Assembly: GCA_018242295.1 (NCBI GenBank)
Contig: JAFECE010000009.1
Location: 203,818-267,817 of the forward strand
DNA from: Pseudomonadota bacterium
GTDB lineage: Bacteria > Pseudomonadota > Alphaproteobacteria > Rhizobiales > Hyphomicrobiaceae
DNA: 64,000 nucleotides
Reading direction: 5' to 3'
Positions within the stretch are counted from its first letter, which is position 1. Every line of letters starts with the position of its first letter. The notes beneath the pieces are model-generated. The model made no database searches, was not told the DNA's origin, and saw nothing but the letters and a program-made list of their open reading frames with translations. This document shows, one piece after another, positions 57,045 to 64,000 of the stretch. A program made the position numbers and the translations under genes.

Positions 57045-57342
57045 GGTCTACCCCGTAACGCTTCTCCCGACGGGCACATTATAAGCAATTTTGTGCCGTC
57101 CGTTGTAGACCGCGTTCTATCGGATCAATCCGGTAAACCGCAACACCGTCGAACAGTCTACGGACTAAAGAATACGAACCCTGCTGGTTCGAAACATTTT
57201 TTCTCCGGGGCACCGGCGGCTTCAATTCCGCCCGAATTTCGCGGCTTATGCACACTCCTTGCCGAATGCAGATGTCCCGGTTTTCCAAGCCTGGCTGGCG
57301 CGCGCCGCATTGCGGAGTGTGTGTTCCGCGTTCGATGAGACC
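57045..57342. other. Divergent region between patatin gene and tRNA-like pair
   Basis: No gene. It must hold the promoters of the patatin gene (minus) and of the tRNA-like transcript (plus). I searched by eye for a sigma-54 GG-N10-GC site and found none at a sensible place. Confidence 0.4.
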
Positions 57343-57409
57343 GGGTATTAGCTCAGCGGTAGAGCACCCGCTTAGGCGGGAGGACGGGGGTTCGATTCCT
57401 TCATACTCA
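57343..57409 (+). ncRNA. tRNA-like RNA 1 with shortened anticodon arm
   Basis: 67 nt. A six-pair acceptor stem GGGTAT/ATACTC, then TA, D arm GCTC-AGCGGTA-GAGC, and a T arm with canonical loop TTCGATT are all present. Between D and T arms only 14 nt form the anticodon arm: CCCG-CTTAGG-CGGG (six-base loop) or CCCGC-TTAG-GCGGG (four-base loop); a normal arm has 17. The T stem contains two G-U pairs. No CCA is encoded. Read as tRNA the anticodon would be TAG, but decoding is doubtful. Confidence 0.75.
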
Positions 57410-57413
57410 CACA

Positions 57414-57480
57414 GCGACTAGCTCAGGGGTAGAGCACAGGACTGTTATCCTGCTGTCGCGGGTTCGATTCCCGCTTCGCA
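57414..57480 (+). ncRNA. tRNA-like RNA 2 with six-base anticodon loop
   Basis: 67 nt, four bases after the first. The D arm GCTC-AGGGGTA-GAGC and T arm GCGGG-TTCGATT-CCCGC are perfect. The anticodon stem CAGGA/TCCTG is perfect but its loop is CTGTTA, one base short of the normal seven (nominal GTT, asparagine). The acceptor stem pairs only GCGA with TCGC, about three pairs short. No CCA is encoded. It looks like a tRNA mimic, not a working tRNA. Confidence 0.75.
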
Positions 57481-57538
57481 ATCCGAATGCCAATCGGAAA
57501 CTGCTTGATGGGAACCGGCCATGACTTCCGCTCTTCAC

Positions 57539-57658
57539 ATCCGGGCAACCGGATTTGGAGGGCAAGCGGTGGGACGTTCTGCGCTTCCGGCAGATACCGT
57601 CGCCACGCACCGCTCTGCCGCCGGGCACCGGCGCGAGGTCATCCGTAAGGATGCTCGC
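57539..57658 (+). ncRNA. Candidate structured RNA between tRNA-like pair and slipin
   Basis: Three hairpins in order: ATCCGG-GCAA-CCGGAT (57539-57554, GNRA loop); AGCGGTG (57565-57571) with CACCGCT (57608-57614) enclosing GACG/CGTC and CTGC/GCAG; and GCGAG-GT-CATCC-GTAA-GGATG-CTCGC (57633-57658, GNRA loop). No open frame with a ribosome site fits. The density of stems and GNRA loops suggests RNA function, possibly one transcript with the tRNA-like elements; a T-run at 57740-57745 could end it. Confidence 0.45.
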
Positions 57659-57820
57659 GGCCGCAACCCGAACGAAAGGGCGAAGCGAGACGACTGAAGC
57701 CGGAGCCCGCGCTCTTGCTGTGAAGACACGGCCGGTTACCTTTTTCGATCATTGCGAACGAAACGATCGCTGAACAAAGCAAAAGAATAGAAGGTCAAGA
57801 AGGGCCCAGGAGTATTTTCA

Positions 57821-58978
57821 GTGCAGCGCGCAGGACTATTTTCTGAGTTTACGGTCAAGGACGATGAGCGAGCCTTTTTGTCCCGCGACGGCCGCTTCGA
57901 GCGGCTACTCGAGCCGGGCCGGCACAGGGCTTTCGATTGGAACCGCCGGCTCTCCGCTGAAGTGGTGAAGGTCGTGCGCGCGGAAATCCCGGCCGAAAAG
58001 GCGCTGCTGCTCAGGAAGACCCATCCGGAGCTTGCGGAAGAACATTTCGCCATCGTCCAGCCCGCGTCTTCGGAGGTCGCCATCGTCTCGTTCGACGGCG
58101 AGCCGAAACACCTGGTTCTTCCCAACACCACGCGGGCGTTCTGGAAGACGGTCACGCGTGTCGATGTTGAAACGATCAACACGAGCAGTGACATCAGGGT
58201 GTCGAAGCGCCATCAGGACAAGCTCGATCTTGCCCGCACGTCGGTCATCACCTCGGCGGTCGTCGAGGCGTATGAGGCTGGCCTGCTCATGGTCGACGGC
58301 AAGCTTGAGGAGCGGCTGGCGCCTGGGCGTCATGCATTCTGGACGGTTGGCCGCACGGTCAAAATCGTCAAGGCCGATCTGCGCCCGCAACCGCTCGAAG
58401 TAACGGCGCAGGAAATCCTGACCAAGGATCGGATTGGCATTCGCGTGACGTTGACGGCATTCGTCAAGGTCGTCGACGCTGAGAAATCGGTGCTGTCGAC
58501 GAGTGATGTGAACGGCACGCTCTACCGGATGATTCAATTCGCCATACGCGAAGCCGTTGCGGCGCGTACGCTCGATGAAATTTTGGCGGCGCGCGACACG
58601 ATCGACAACGAGGTGCGAACGTTCGTATCCGAGCGGGCGAGACAGCTCGGTGCTGAGGTCGGCGAAATCGGCGTCAAGGACGTGATCCTGCCGGGCGACG
58701 TGCGCGAACTCTTGAACAAGGTCGTTGAGGCCGAACGTGTGGCGAAGGCGAACTTGATCCGTCGTCAGGAGGAAACGGCGTCGACCCGTTCATTGCTCAA
58801 CACGTCGAAATTGATGGAAAACAATCCGCTGCTTCTCCGCCTCAAGGAACTTGAAGCACTCGAAAAGCTCGTCGAGAAGGTCGGGCGCATCGACCTTCAT
58901 ACGGGCGCCGGTGCCCAGGGCTTCGACGCTCTTCTGACGAACCTGGTTCGGATCAAGGGCTCTCTGGAGAGCGAGTGA
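57821..58978 (+). CDS. Slipin / SPFH (band 7) family protein
   Basis: 385 residues, GTG start with AGGAG eight bases upstream. An unusual soluble N-terminus of about 100 residues (LFSEFTVKDDERAFLSRDGR) precedes the SPFH core: EAYEAGLLMVDGKLEERLAP, ILTKDRIGIRVTLTAFVKVV, QFAIREAVAARTLDEILAAR, ARQLGAEVGEIGVKDVILPG, followed by a helical region KVVEAERVAKANLIRRQEET. No membrane hairpin is evident. Slipins organise membrane microdomains and recur near bacterial RNA-repair genes. A terminator follows directly. Confidence 0.9.
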   Translation: MQRAGLFSEFTVKDDERAFLSRDGRFERLLEPGRHRAFDWNRRLSAEVVKVVRAEIPAEKALLLRKTHPELAEEHFAIVQPASSEVAIVSFDGEPKHLVLPNTTRAFWKTVTRVDVETINTSSDIRVSKRHQDKLDLARTSVITSAVVEAYEAGLLMVDGKLEERLAPGRHAFWTVGRTVKIVKADLRPQPLEVTAQEILTKDRIGIRVTLTAFVKVVDAEKSVLSTSDVNGTLYRMIQFAIREAVAARTLDEILAARDTIDNEVRTFVSERARQLGAEVGEIGVKDVILPGDVRELLNKVVEAERVAKANLIRRQEETASTRSLLNTSKLMENNPLLLRLKELEALEKLVEKVGRIDLHTGAGAQGFDALLTNLVRIKGSLESE

Positions 58979-58992
58979 CACGACAAGAAGAA

Positions 58993-59032
58993 GGGGCCGG
59001 TGGTTTCTGCTTCCGCCACCGCCCCTGGTTTT
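58993..59032 (+). terminator. Rho-independent terminator after slipin gene
   Basis: GGGGC-C-GGTGG (58993-59003) pairs with CCACC-GCCCC (59016-59025), one bulged base, followed by TGGTTTT. Confidence 0.8.
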
Positions 59033-59117
59033 GAGTGGTGGCCCGCTAGCGTCAGATCCTTCAGAAAGCGATGGTGTTTTTTGCTCTGGACGCTTTGGGA
59101 CGCATTCCCATCGAAGT

Positions 59118-59306
59118 TCATCTGACGAGAAAGAAATACATTCCCAGCAGGAGTGCCACCATGAACGCTAGGAACATTCTCACAATCCGCAGCGCGCTTT
59201 GGTAGAAGCGCACATGTTCGTCAAAGTCTTGGGTGTCGGGAACATGCCCCGAAGCGCCACGGAGCTCACCCTCACGTTGCAAAATACCCAGAGCGGAATC
59301 AGCCAT
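59118..59306 (-). CDS. Small aa3-oxidase subunit IV-like membrane peptide
   Basis: 62 residues with a strong GGGGAGG ribosome site. The C-terminal half, DEHVRFYQSALRIVRMFLAF followed by MVALLLGMYFFLVR, has the layout of the alphaproteobacterial aa3-type cytochrome oxidase subunit IV family (an acidic-His helix entry then one membrane helix). No other oxidase genes are nearby, so it could be a stand-alone peptide. Confidence 0.65.
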   Translation of the reverse strand: MADSALGILQREGELRGASGHVPDTQDFDEHVRFYQSALRIVRMFLAFMVALLLGMYFFLVR

Positions 59307-59708
59307 GTAATCACCTCCCCAAAAAATTGTTCTGAATTTTTCGTGCCTTTCGCGCAGGTGAATGCTCGGAGTTCACAGGGCGGAGCAAGCAAGTCCAGAA
59401 TTTGGAAGTATGATTTTCTGCAGTGCAGTGAGCGATATCTTCGCCCCTTCGCTCATGGCGAGATTGCCAGTTTCCGGGCCGGCATTCAATGCGCTCCATA
59501 GAGGCTCAAACGAAAACTCTTTGGCCGCGTATCCGATAGAGCAAGCGTCGAACGGCGAAACCGTCCTGGAAAAACCGTTCATTCTCTGGCAACGGCAAGA
59601 AGCAACATCATGTTCGGACAGGGGGAATCAAAGCCGGTCGTCACGTGCATAAACACTGTCCAGCCACACCGCGTGCTTGTGACCGAAAATCGTTTGCCGC
59701 GTCCAGCT
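59307..59708. other. Intergenic region without supported gene
   Basis: About 400 bp between the small membrane peptide and the TIR-less hypothetical at 59709. Open frames are short and lack ribosome sites. I see no repeat or RNA signature. Confidence 0.4.
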
Positions 59709-60392
59709 TTAGAACGCGCCTGATGTTACTTGCAGGGGCGCGTTGTCTCCGCTCAGCAGGGCGCCAGGGAAGAATGTCGGCACGTCAGCTTTGATGGTGA
59801 CAGCTGGTGGGTCAGTAGCTAGGGCTTTGTCTAGCCATCCGGCCGGGGCGGGTAGTGTGACGGAAACCGTCATGTCGAGTTTTGAGGCGGGTTCAATGAG
59901 ATTTTTCCCGCTCGAGCCCGGACGATAAAATAATATCGTGCCGGTGAAGGCGCTACGGCCCGACACGGAGATCGGGGCAAATGGAACTTTCGGACGCTTC
60001 AGGCGCTCCGCAACGTCATCCCGGCTTCCGAAATACTGGGCGTCAGCCACATAGCTGCTCTTGAATTTTTCTATTTGGCCGGTGGCCGGGTTCTTCGCTT
60101 CAAGTTGAAGCGAGAGAACGGCGCCATCGCGCGCTCCGCTGTTGGTTATGGTAACGGGTACGGCTAGGCCCTCAAAAGGGCCATAGGGATCGCGTGTATA
60201 TTGAATGTTTTCAGAAACATAGAGCTTGATTTCAGGCTGTCTCAGCGTGGTCTCCCACAAGGATACGACAGATCCGGTCAGCGCCAATCCCGAAATCAGA
60301 ACCGCCAGCCAATTGCCCGTTCCGTGCGTTGCGGCTTCGCTCGTGATTTCGGCGGCATCGTTGACGATAGGCGGTGCCTTCGAAGATTGCAT
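59709..60392 (-). CDS. Single-pass membrane protein with beta-rich outer domain
   Basis: 227 residues. One N-terminal helix (NWLAVLISGLALTGSVVSLW) is followed by an outer domain with LYVSENIQYTRDPYGPFEGL, AVPVTITNSGARDGAVLSLQ, LQLEAKNPATGQIEKF and GRSAFTGTILFYRPG, a pattern of immunoglobulin-like strands. No catalytic motif. Family not recognised; it stands alone. Confidence 0.7.
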   Translation of the reverse strand: MQSSKAPPIVNDAAEITSEAATHGTGNWLAVLISGLALTGSVVSLWETTLRQPEIKLYVSENIQYTRDPYGPFEGLAVPVTITNSGARDGAVLSLQLEAKNPATGQIEKFKSSYVADAQYFGSRDDVAERLKRPKVPFAPISVSGRSAFTGTILFYRPGSSGKNLIEPASKLDMTVSVTLPAPAGWLDKALATDPPAVTIKADVPTFFPGALLSGDNAPLQVTSGAF

Positions 60393-60924
60393 GTTTCCCC
60401 CAATAAATGTCGAGTATCCGCCCTACGGCAGCTACATGAGACCCAATGTTGGCCGAAATTATCACCGTGCAGTTTAGTTTCTATACGGCTTATTCGTCTC
60501 TGCGGTCCGCACTTCCATACAATCTTTGTCCGCCGCATAGGCGCATCGCGCGCGAACTCTTTGGGGTGGCTGACGCGTTGCGCCGCGGCGTTCATGCTCG
60601 CATTGCTTTTGCCAGAAGCGGTTCTCGCTCGAACGATTGGTTCGTTTGCTTTGGATCGTTGATCCCGATTTTGTCCGCGCGCGCGTAATGCGCGAATAGA
60701 TAGGCAAAAGTGTGCCAAGCGCGGGACAATGGAATTTCCTCATTGCATAAGAATTGCGCGGCTGCATGCGATTTGGGCGGACGCGTCGACTTACCTTCGG
60801 ATCGACGGGCAGCGCACATCAGATCGATGTCAATTGTCATTACAAGGGCTAGTATGGGGATCTGTTAAAGTGCAGCTTCCCAATTCAGCGTACCCGGTTG
60901 ATGCCAGGGTCCCCAGATAGGTTT
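60393..60924. other. Intergenic region upstream of the copper receptor terminator
   Basis: About 530 bp with no gene I can support. Both strands have open frames of 80-150 codons, but none has a ribosome site or family resemblance. Confidence 0.4.
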
Positions 60925-60972
60925 TGAAAAAAAGGATTGCGTAGCCGACGAATCCCATCGCCGGCTACGCAC
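60925..60972 (-). terminator. Rho-independent terminator after copper receptor gene
   Basis: Arms TGCGTAGCCG (60938-60947) and CGGCTACGCA (60962-60971). On the minus strand the stem is followed by ATCCTTTTTTT. Confidence 0.9.
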
Positions 60973-60983
60973 CACCTCCAGAC

Positions 60984-63323
60984 TTAGAAGCTCACCGTCA
61001 CGCCCGCATTGAACGAACGTCCTTGGCCGGGAGCGGGCGAGATCAGACCGATCTGCCCCGCAGCCGCATAGTCGGCCCAGTCGACACCGCCGAGGGGCGG
61101 GTAATAGAGCTTGTCAAATAGGTTCGCGACACCGAAGTCAAAGCGCACGTTCTGCCATTGATAGCTGGATCGCAAATCGACGAGCGCGTAGCCTGGCGTC
61201 GTCGGCTCGTGACGCAACGCGTTGACGTCATTTTTGTCTTTGACGAGCGTCAGCTGCACTGCATTCGACCAGTTGCCGAGCTGATGGCTGAGCGTCAGCT
61301 GCGCGTTGAGCGGCATCATGTGATACAGCGTGTCACCGGTATCGAGGTTCTCGCCGTTGACATAGCCGATGATGCCGGCGAGGCCGAACTGGCCGTATAC
61401 GGGGCTTTCCCAAAGATTGAGACTTCCGGAAACGTTGACGCCGTAAAGCTGCGCGGCATGGTTGGCAAACTGAAGGGTCACGAACTCGGTCGACGGCATG
61501 GCCATCGGACCCATACCGCCCATGTCCATGCCGCCGCCCATACTGGACTGCGACTTTAGGAAGTTGGCATCGATGTAGTCCCGCACGTAGGTGTAGTAGG
61601 GCGTGACCTTGATCTCCCACGCGCGGCGCGCGCTGTCATGCCAGCCAGCCGTGAAGCTGACCGTATTGCCAATCTCGGGTTTGAGATCGAGATTACCGAC
61701 GTAGCCGTTGGCATCGCCGTACCAGCCGATCATATCGGATGCCATGGCTCCCGTGCTCCAGGCGTACCGTTCGTAGAGATTGGGCGAGCGGGTTTTGCGG
61801 GCATAGCCGATTTCGTATGTCTCGTTGGCCGACGGTTCATAGCGGGTGAGGGCCGTAACATCGAAGTTGGCGTCGGTGCGCGCATGGCTCCGCGCGTTGA
61901 ATGCCGTCGCGTCAGCTGCGTACATCGAGCTGTATCCAGTCACGTCGCCGGTATCCATCCACACCATGTCATTGCGGACTCCGATCAGCGTGCTCCACGC
62001 GTGGTCCCAACGGTGTTCCCACTCCGCAAAGGTTCCGAGGCGCTGGCGGGTGCCGTGATTGATATCGACAAACGTGTCCGGCCCCATCATTGGATCCATG
62101 CCTGCGACCGGCGGCCACCAGTCGTTCAGCGTTTGGCGATGGAACTCGTTGCCGATGCGCAGGACATCCACAGTCGTCAAAGGTACTTCGGCTTTTACTG
62201 AATAACCCGCGTCCGTTCCGTCGACGCTCATTGGCATCGCGCCAGACTTGTCTGCCAACATATCCATCCGATGCTTCGTCTGATGATAGTAGGCGCGAAA
62301 GTCGAGCGTGCCCCAATCGAAATGAGTCAGGTAGCGAGTGTTGAAAAGCCACGCATCGTTATCGACCATATCCATGCGCTGGTTGACGAACCCCTGGTAG
62401 GGAACCGAGGCATAGACGCCTTGGAAGGTGAACAGGTCGGCGCCGTTCCGAATTCCCAACGACAAGGCATGATTGTAGGCTTGATAGAGAGTTGACCGGA
62501 CGATAGGGCCATCGTCCCCCCGCGCATAATCATCAGCCTTCGCCCACGCACCCGTATACCCAAGGCTGAAGTTCTGCGTTGCAGCCTCCGCATGTGCTGA
62601 TGTCGTGATGCCGTCCCCGTTGCTGCGGTAGAATGCAGAGATGCTGCCCGACGTCCGGACGCCTTCAGCGAGATCGGCAAACTGCGGCGGGCGTGACTCG
62701 ACGTTGATCGTCCCACCAAGGCTGTCGCCGCCTTTGCTGACAGGTGTCACGCCCGCGATCACGTCCGCGGTGGCCACTTGCGATGGGTCGATGTACGACA
62801 GCGGCGGATTCATTTGATTGGTGCAGGCTGGCGAGATGACCATGCCGTTGACCAAAACCTTGACCCTGTCGCCGTTGAGGCCATTGATCGCCGGTAGGCT
62901 CGAAATTCCACCGGATGAGTAGACGCTGACGCCCGGCACTTGGGTAAGAAGTTGCGCCGTGTCGCTCGTATTGGGCCGCTGCGATTGGATTGCCTGTCCG
63001 GAAAGACGGGTGGTCGTGAGGGGGACAGCAAGCCCCTTCGCTCCAACGCCGGCGGTCGCGGATGCCGGAGGTGCGTCCAGTGGCGTGGATGGCGGAGCTG
63101 TCGGTACGGTATTTTCGAAATCCGCGTTCGAAGGTGCGGAAGACTGGATTTTCTTCTTAGCTGCTTTTTTCGGAGCTTGGCTTTCGCGGTCCTGTTGAAC
63201 CACGACGGGTGGCAAAGGTTGGCTTGAAGTTTCTTGCGCCACCACCGCTCTGCTTTGAAGGCCTAAGGCAATGACAGTCGTCGCAGCTGCGCCAAGCAGC
63301 TGAGTTCGCCGTGTGCGATACAT
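60984..63323 (-). CDS. TonB-dependent copper receptor (OprC/NosA-like), Met-rich
   Basis: 779 residues from ATG 63323 (GGGGA upstream). A signal peptide (AVVAQ) leads to a Lys/Ala/Pro linker, a plug with QLLTQVPGVSVYSSGGISSL and VKVLVNGMVISPACTNQMNP, and a barrel ending GVTVSF. Met clusters in predicted loops (MDMLADKSGAMPM, AGMDPMMGPD, SMGGGMDMGGMGPMAM) and the CxNQM motif are typical of copper receptors. The neighbours (DUF2946, Met/His-rich protein) agree. Confidence 0.92.
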   Translation of the reverse strand: MYRTRRTQLLGAAATTVIALGLQSRAVVAQETSSQPLPPVVVQQDRESQAPKKAAKKKIQSSAPSNADFENTVPTAPPSTPLDAPPASATAGVGAKGLAVPLTTTRLSGQAIQSQRPNTSDTAQLLTQVPGVSVYSSGGISSLPAINGLNGDRVKVLVNGMVISPACTNQMNPPLSYIDPSQVATADVIAGVTPVSKGGDSLGGTINVESRPPQFADLAEGVRTSGSISAFYRSNGDGITTSAHAEAATQNFSLGYTGAWAKADDYARGDDGPIVRSTLYQAYNHALSLGIRNGADLFTFQGVYASVPYQGFVNQRMDMVDNDAWLFNTRYLTHFDWGTLDFRAYYHQTKHRMDMLADKSGAMPMSVDGTDAGYSVKAEVPLTTVDVLRIGNEFHRQTLNDWWPPVAGMDPMMGPDTFVDINHGTRQRLGTFAEWEHRWDHAWSTLIGVRNDMVWMDTGDVTGYSSMYAADATAFNARSHARTDANFDVTALTRYEPSANETYEIGYARKTRSPNLYERYAWSTGAMASDMIGWYGDANGYVGNLDLKPEIGNTVSFTAGWHDSARRAWEIKVTPYYTYVRDYIDANFLKSQSSMGGGMDMGGMGPMAMPSTEFVTLQFANHAAQLYGVNVSGSLNLWESPVYGQFGLAGIIGYVNGENLDTGDTLYHMMPLNAQLTLSHQLGNWSNAVQLTLVKDKNDVNALRHEPTTPGYALVDLRSSYQWQNVRFDFGVANLFDKLYYPPLGGVDWADYAAAGQIGLISPAPGQGRSFNAGVTVSF

Positions 63324-63445
63324 AATGCATTTCCCCACATGACCGCGATCGGCGCGCACGAATGGGACGCCGTTTGGTCAGCTCTTGGATGATTTGATTG
63401 AGATATGGCGGATCATCCGCAGAAGCGGACGATCCAAAATCGTCA

Positions 63446-63826
63446 TCAGGCGCGCGACGGCGGACCGCGACTGCGCGCTTTTACGAGATAGACGAGGGAA
63501 AGGAGTGCTGCTTCGCTCGCATCGATCTTCTGACCAAGCGAGGATAGCGGATTGACCGTTGGCGAGGCTGCGGTGATTGCAAGCTGAAACGCGGCGAGGC
63601 CTTTGCAGAAGGGACAATTCGATGTTTTGCCGTCCGGCTGCTCAGAGCGGGATTTGCCGCTCTCGCAGATGACATCGGCGAAACTGCCGAAATCCGCGAC
63701 AAAGAGAAAGTGCCTCAGCTCGGAAATAAGATGGTTCGGAAGAAGCGCAGCAAAGTTCACGATTCCCAGCAGCGCAAACGCCGCCGAGATCATGGAACGT
63801 CTCGCTGCCCAATTATTCCACCCCAT
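63446..63826 (-). CDS. DUF2946 family protein
   Basis: 126 residues. An N-terminal hydrophobic segment is followed by a CPFCKGLAAF motif, the CPxC box of DUF2946, and a hydrophobic C-terminal region with ALLSLVYLVKARSRGPPSRA. DUF2946 genes commonly accompany copper TonB receptors; the Cys pair may bind copper. It lies between the receptor and a Met/His-rich protein gene on the same strand. Confidence 0.88.
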   Translation of the reverse strand: MGWNNWAARRSMISAAFALLGIVNFAALLPNHLISELRHFLFVADFGSFADVICESGKSRSEQPDGKTSNCPFCKGLAAFQLAITAASPTVNPLSSLGQKIDASEAALLSLVYLVKARSRGPPSRA

Positions 63827-63889
63827 AGCAAAACCGTAAGACCGCTCTCCCTAGACGTCAATCATCTTCGCGTCTTTAAAGCGCGATCG

Positions 63890-64000
63890 TTATTGCATGT
63901 GATCGTGCTTCATCTCGGAGTCATCCATCTTCATCTCGCTGTGGTCCGCATCGGAACTGCCCATCGATCCAATCGCTTCCACTTTGTAGTCAATGTCGAC
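63890..64000 (-). CDS. C-terminus of a Met/His-rich periplasmic protein, probably a copper chaperone
   Basis: The last 36 residues of an open frame entering from the right edge: VDIDYKVEAIGSMGSSDADH, then SEMKMDDSEMKHDHMQ. The beta-strand followed by a Met/His tail resembles the end of PCu(A)C-type copper chaperones. The N-terminus lies outside the window, so the family is tentative; the copper block around it supports the idea. Confidence 0.6.
   Translation of the reverse strand, partial: VDIDYKVEAIGSMGSSDADHSEMKMDDSEMKHDHMQ

Noticed and set aside
57045-57342. Sigma-54 promoter for an RtcR-type operon ahead of the tRNA-like pair
   Set aside because: The best candidate (TGGCGCG ... TTGC) has the wrong spacing between GG and GC, so the RNA-repair comparison rests on gene content only.
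57343-57480. Two ordinary tRNA genes (Leu-TAG and Asn-GTT)
   Set aside because: Both anticodon loops are shorter than seven bases, acceptor stems are incomplete and the T stem of the first has two G-U pairs, so I describe them as tRNA-like instead.
60592-60840. 82-codon minus-strand frame in the gap before the copper receptor
   Set aside because: No ribosome site and no recognisable domain; a neighbouring overlapping frame is equally long, as expected by chance.

Overview
The window looks like a chromosome segment of an alphaproteobacterium of the order Hyphomicrobiales, most like a Hyphomicrobium-type methylotroph. That rests on hopanoid genes (hpnI, hpnJ, hpnM-like), a PQQ alcohol dehydrogenase with a partner cytochrome c, an aa3-oxidase subunit IV-like peptide, TonB-dependent receptors with alphaproteobacterial style N-termini, and moderately high GC. 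The genus is inference; no rRNA or marker phylogeny is available here.

Layout. 1-6.4 kb: hopanoid and lipid-transport block (hpnJ cut by the window edge, hpnI, mlaA, hpnM) and dxs for isoprenoid precursors. 6.4-10.5 kb: two paralogous Cys-containing secreted peptides, a secreted protein, a DUF1289 protein, and cobalt uptake cbtBA behind a cobalamin riboswitch, with a phosphatase-fold protein that has lost its catalytic RHG motif. 10.7-15.1 kb: PQQ dehydrogenase with lanthanide-type Asp pair, diheme cytochrome c, ankyrin protein and two unknown membrane-associated proteins. 15.1-17.4 kb: an APC permease coupled to three small membrane proteins. 17.7-21.3 kb: a PilZ-containing glycan synthase with an HlyD-like partner. 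21.6-25.1 kb: haem-type TonB receptor plus its own TonB. 25.2-31.8 kb: dienelactone hydrolase, an AaeXAB-like efflux operon and divergent TetR regulator. 32.2-37.8 kb: Wzm/Wzt export of a polysaccharide with a methyltransferase and two glycosyltransferases. 37.8-40.7 kb: VOC protein and ergothioneine genes egtB-egtD closed by a strong terminator.

40.8-43 kb is a decayed stretch: an orphan coupled gene pair, an intact single-domain response regulator, then remnants of a second response regulator and of an oxalate-decarboxylase-like cupin. 43-48 kb: tex, a GntR regulator and a PepSY membrane protein divergent from a siderophore-type TonB receptor (48.3-50.6 kb). 50.8-54.2 kb: DUF488, uracil-DNA-glycosylase-like, DJ-1/PfpI-like and glutamate dehydrogenase genes, followed by a frameshifted remnant of an iron-containing alcohol dehydrogenase. 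55-57 kb: a small secreted protein and a membrane-anchored patatin. 60.9-64 kb: a copper block (Met-rich TonB receptor, DUF2946, end of a Met/His-rich protein).

The part most worth attention is 57.3-59.0 kb: two tandem 67-nt tRNA-like sequences with canonical D and T arms but shortened anticodon loops, followed directly by about 120 nt with three well-formed hairpins (two with GNRA loops), and then a slipin (SPFH) gene with its own terminator. Neither tRNA-like element can be an ordinary tRNA as read. The arrangement recalls the tRNA-mimicking Y RNAs and slipin genes reported around bacterial RNA-repair loci, but no rtcB, rtcA or Ro60 gene lies in the window, so the link is a hypothesis.
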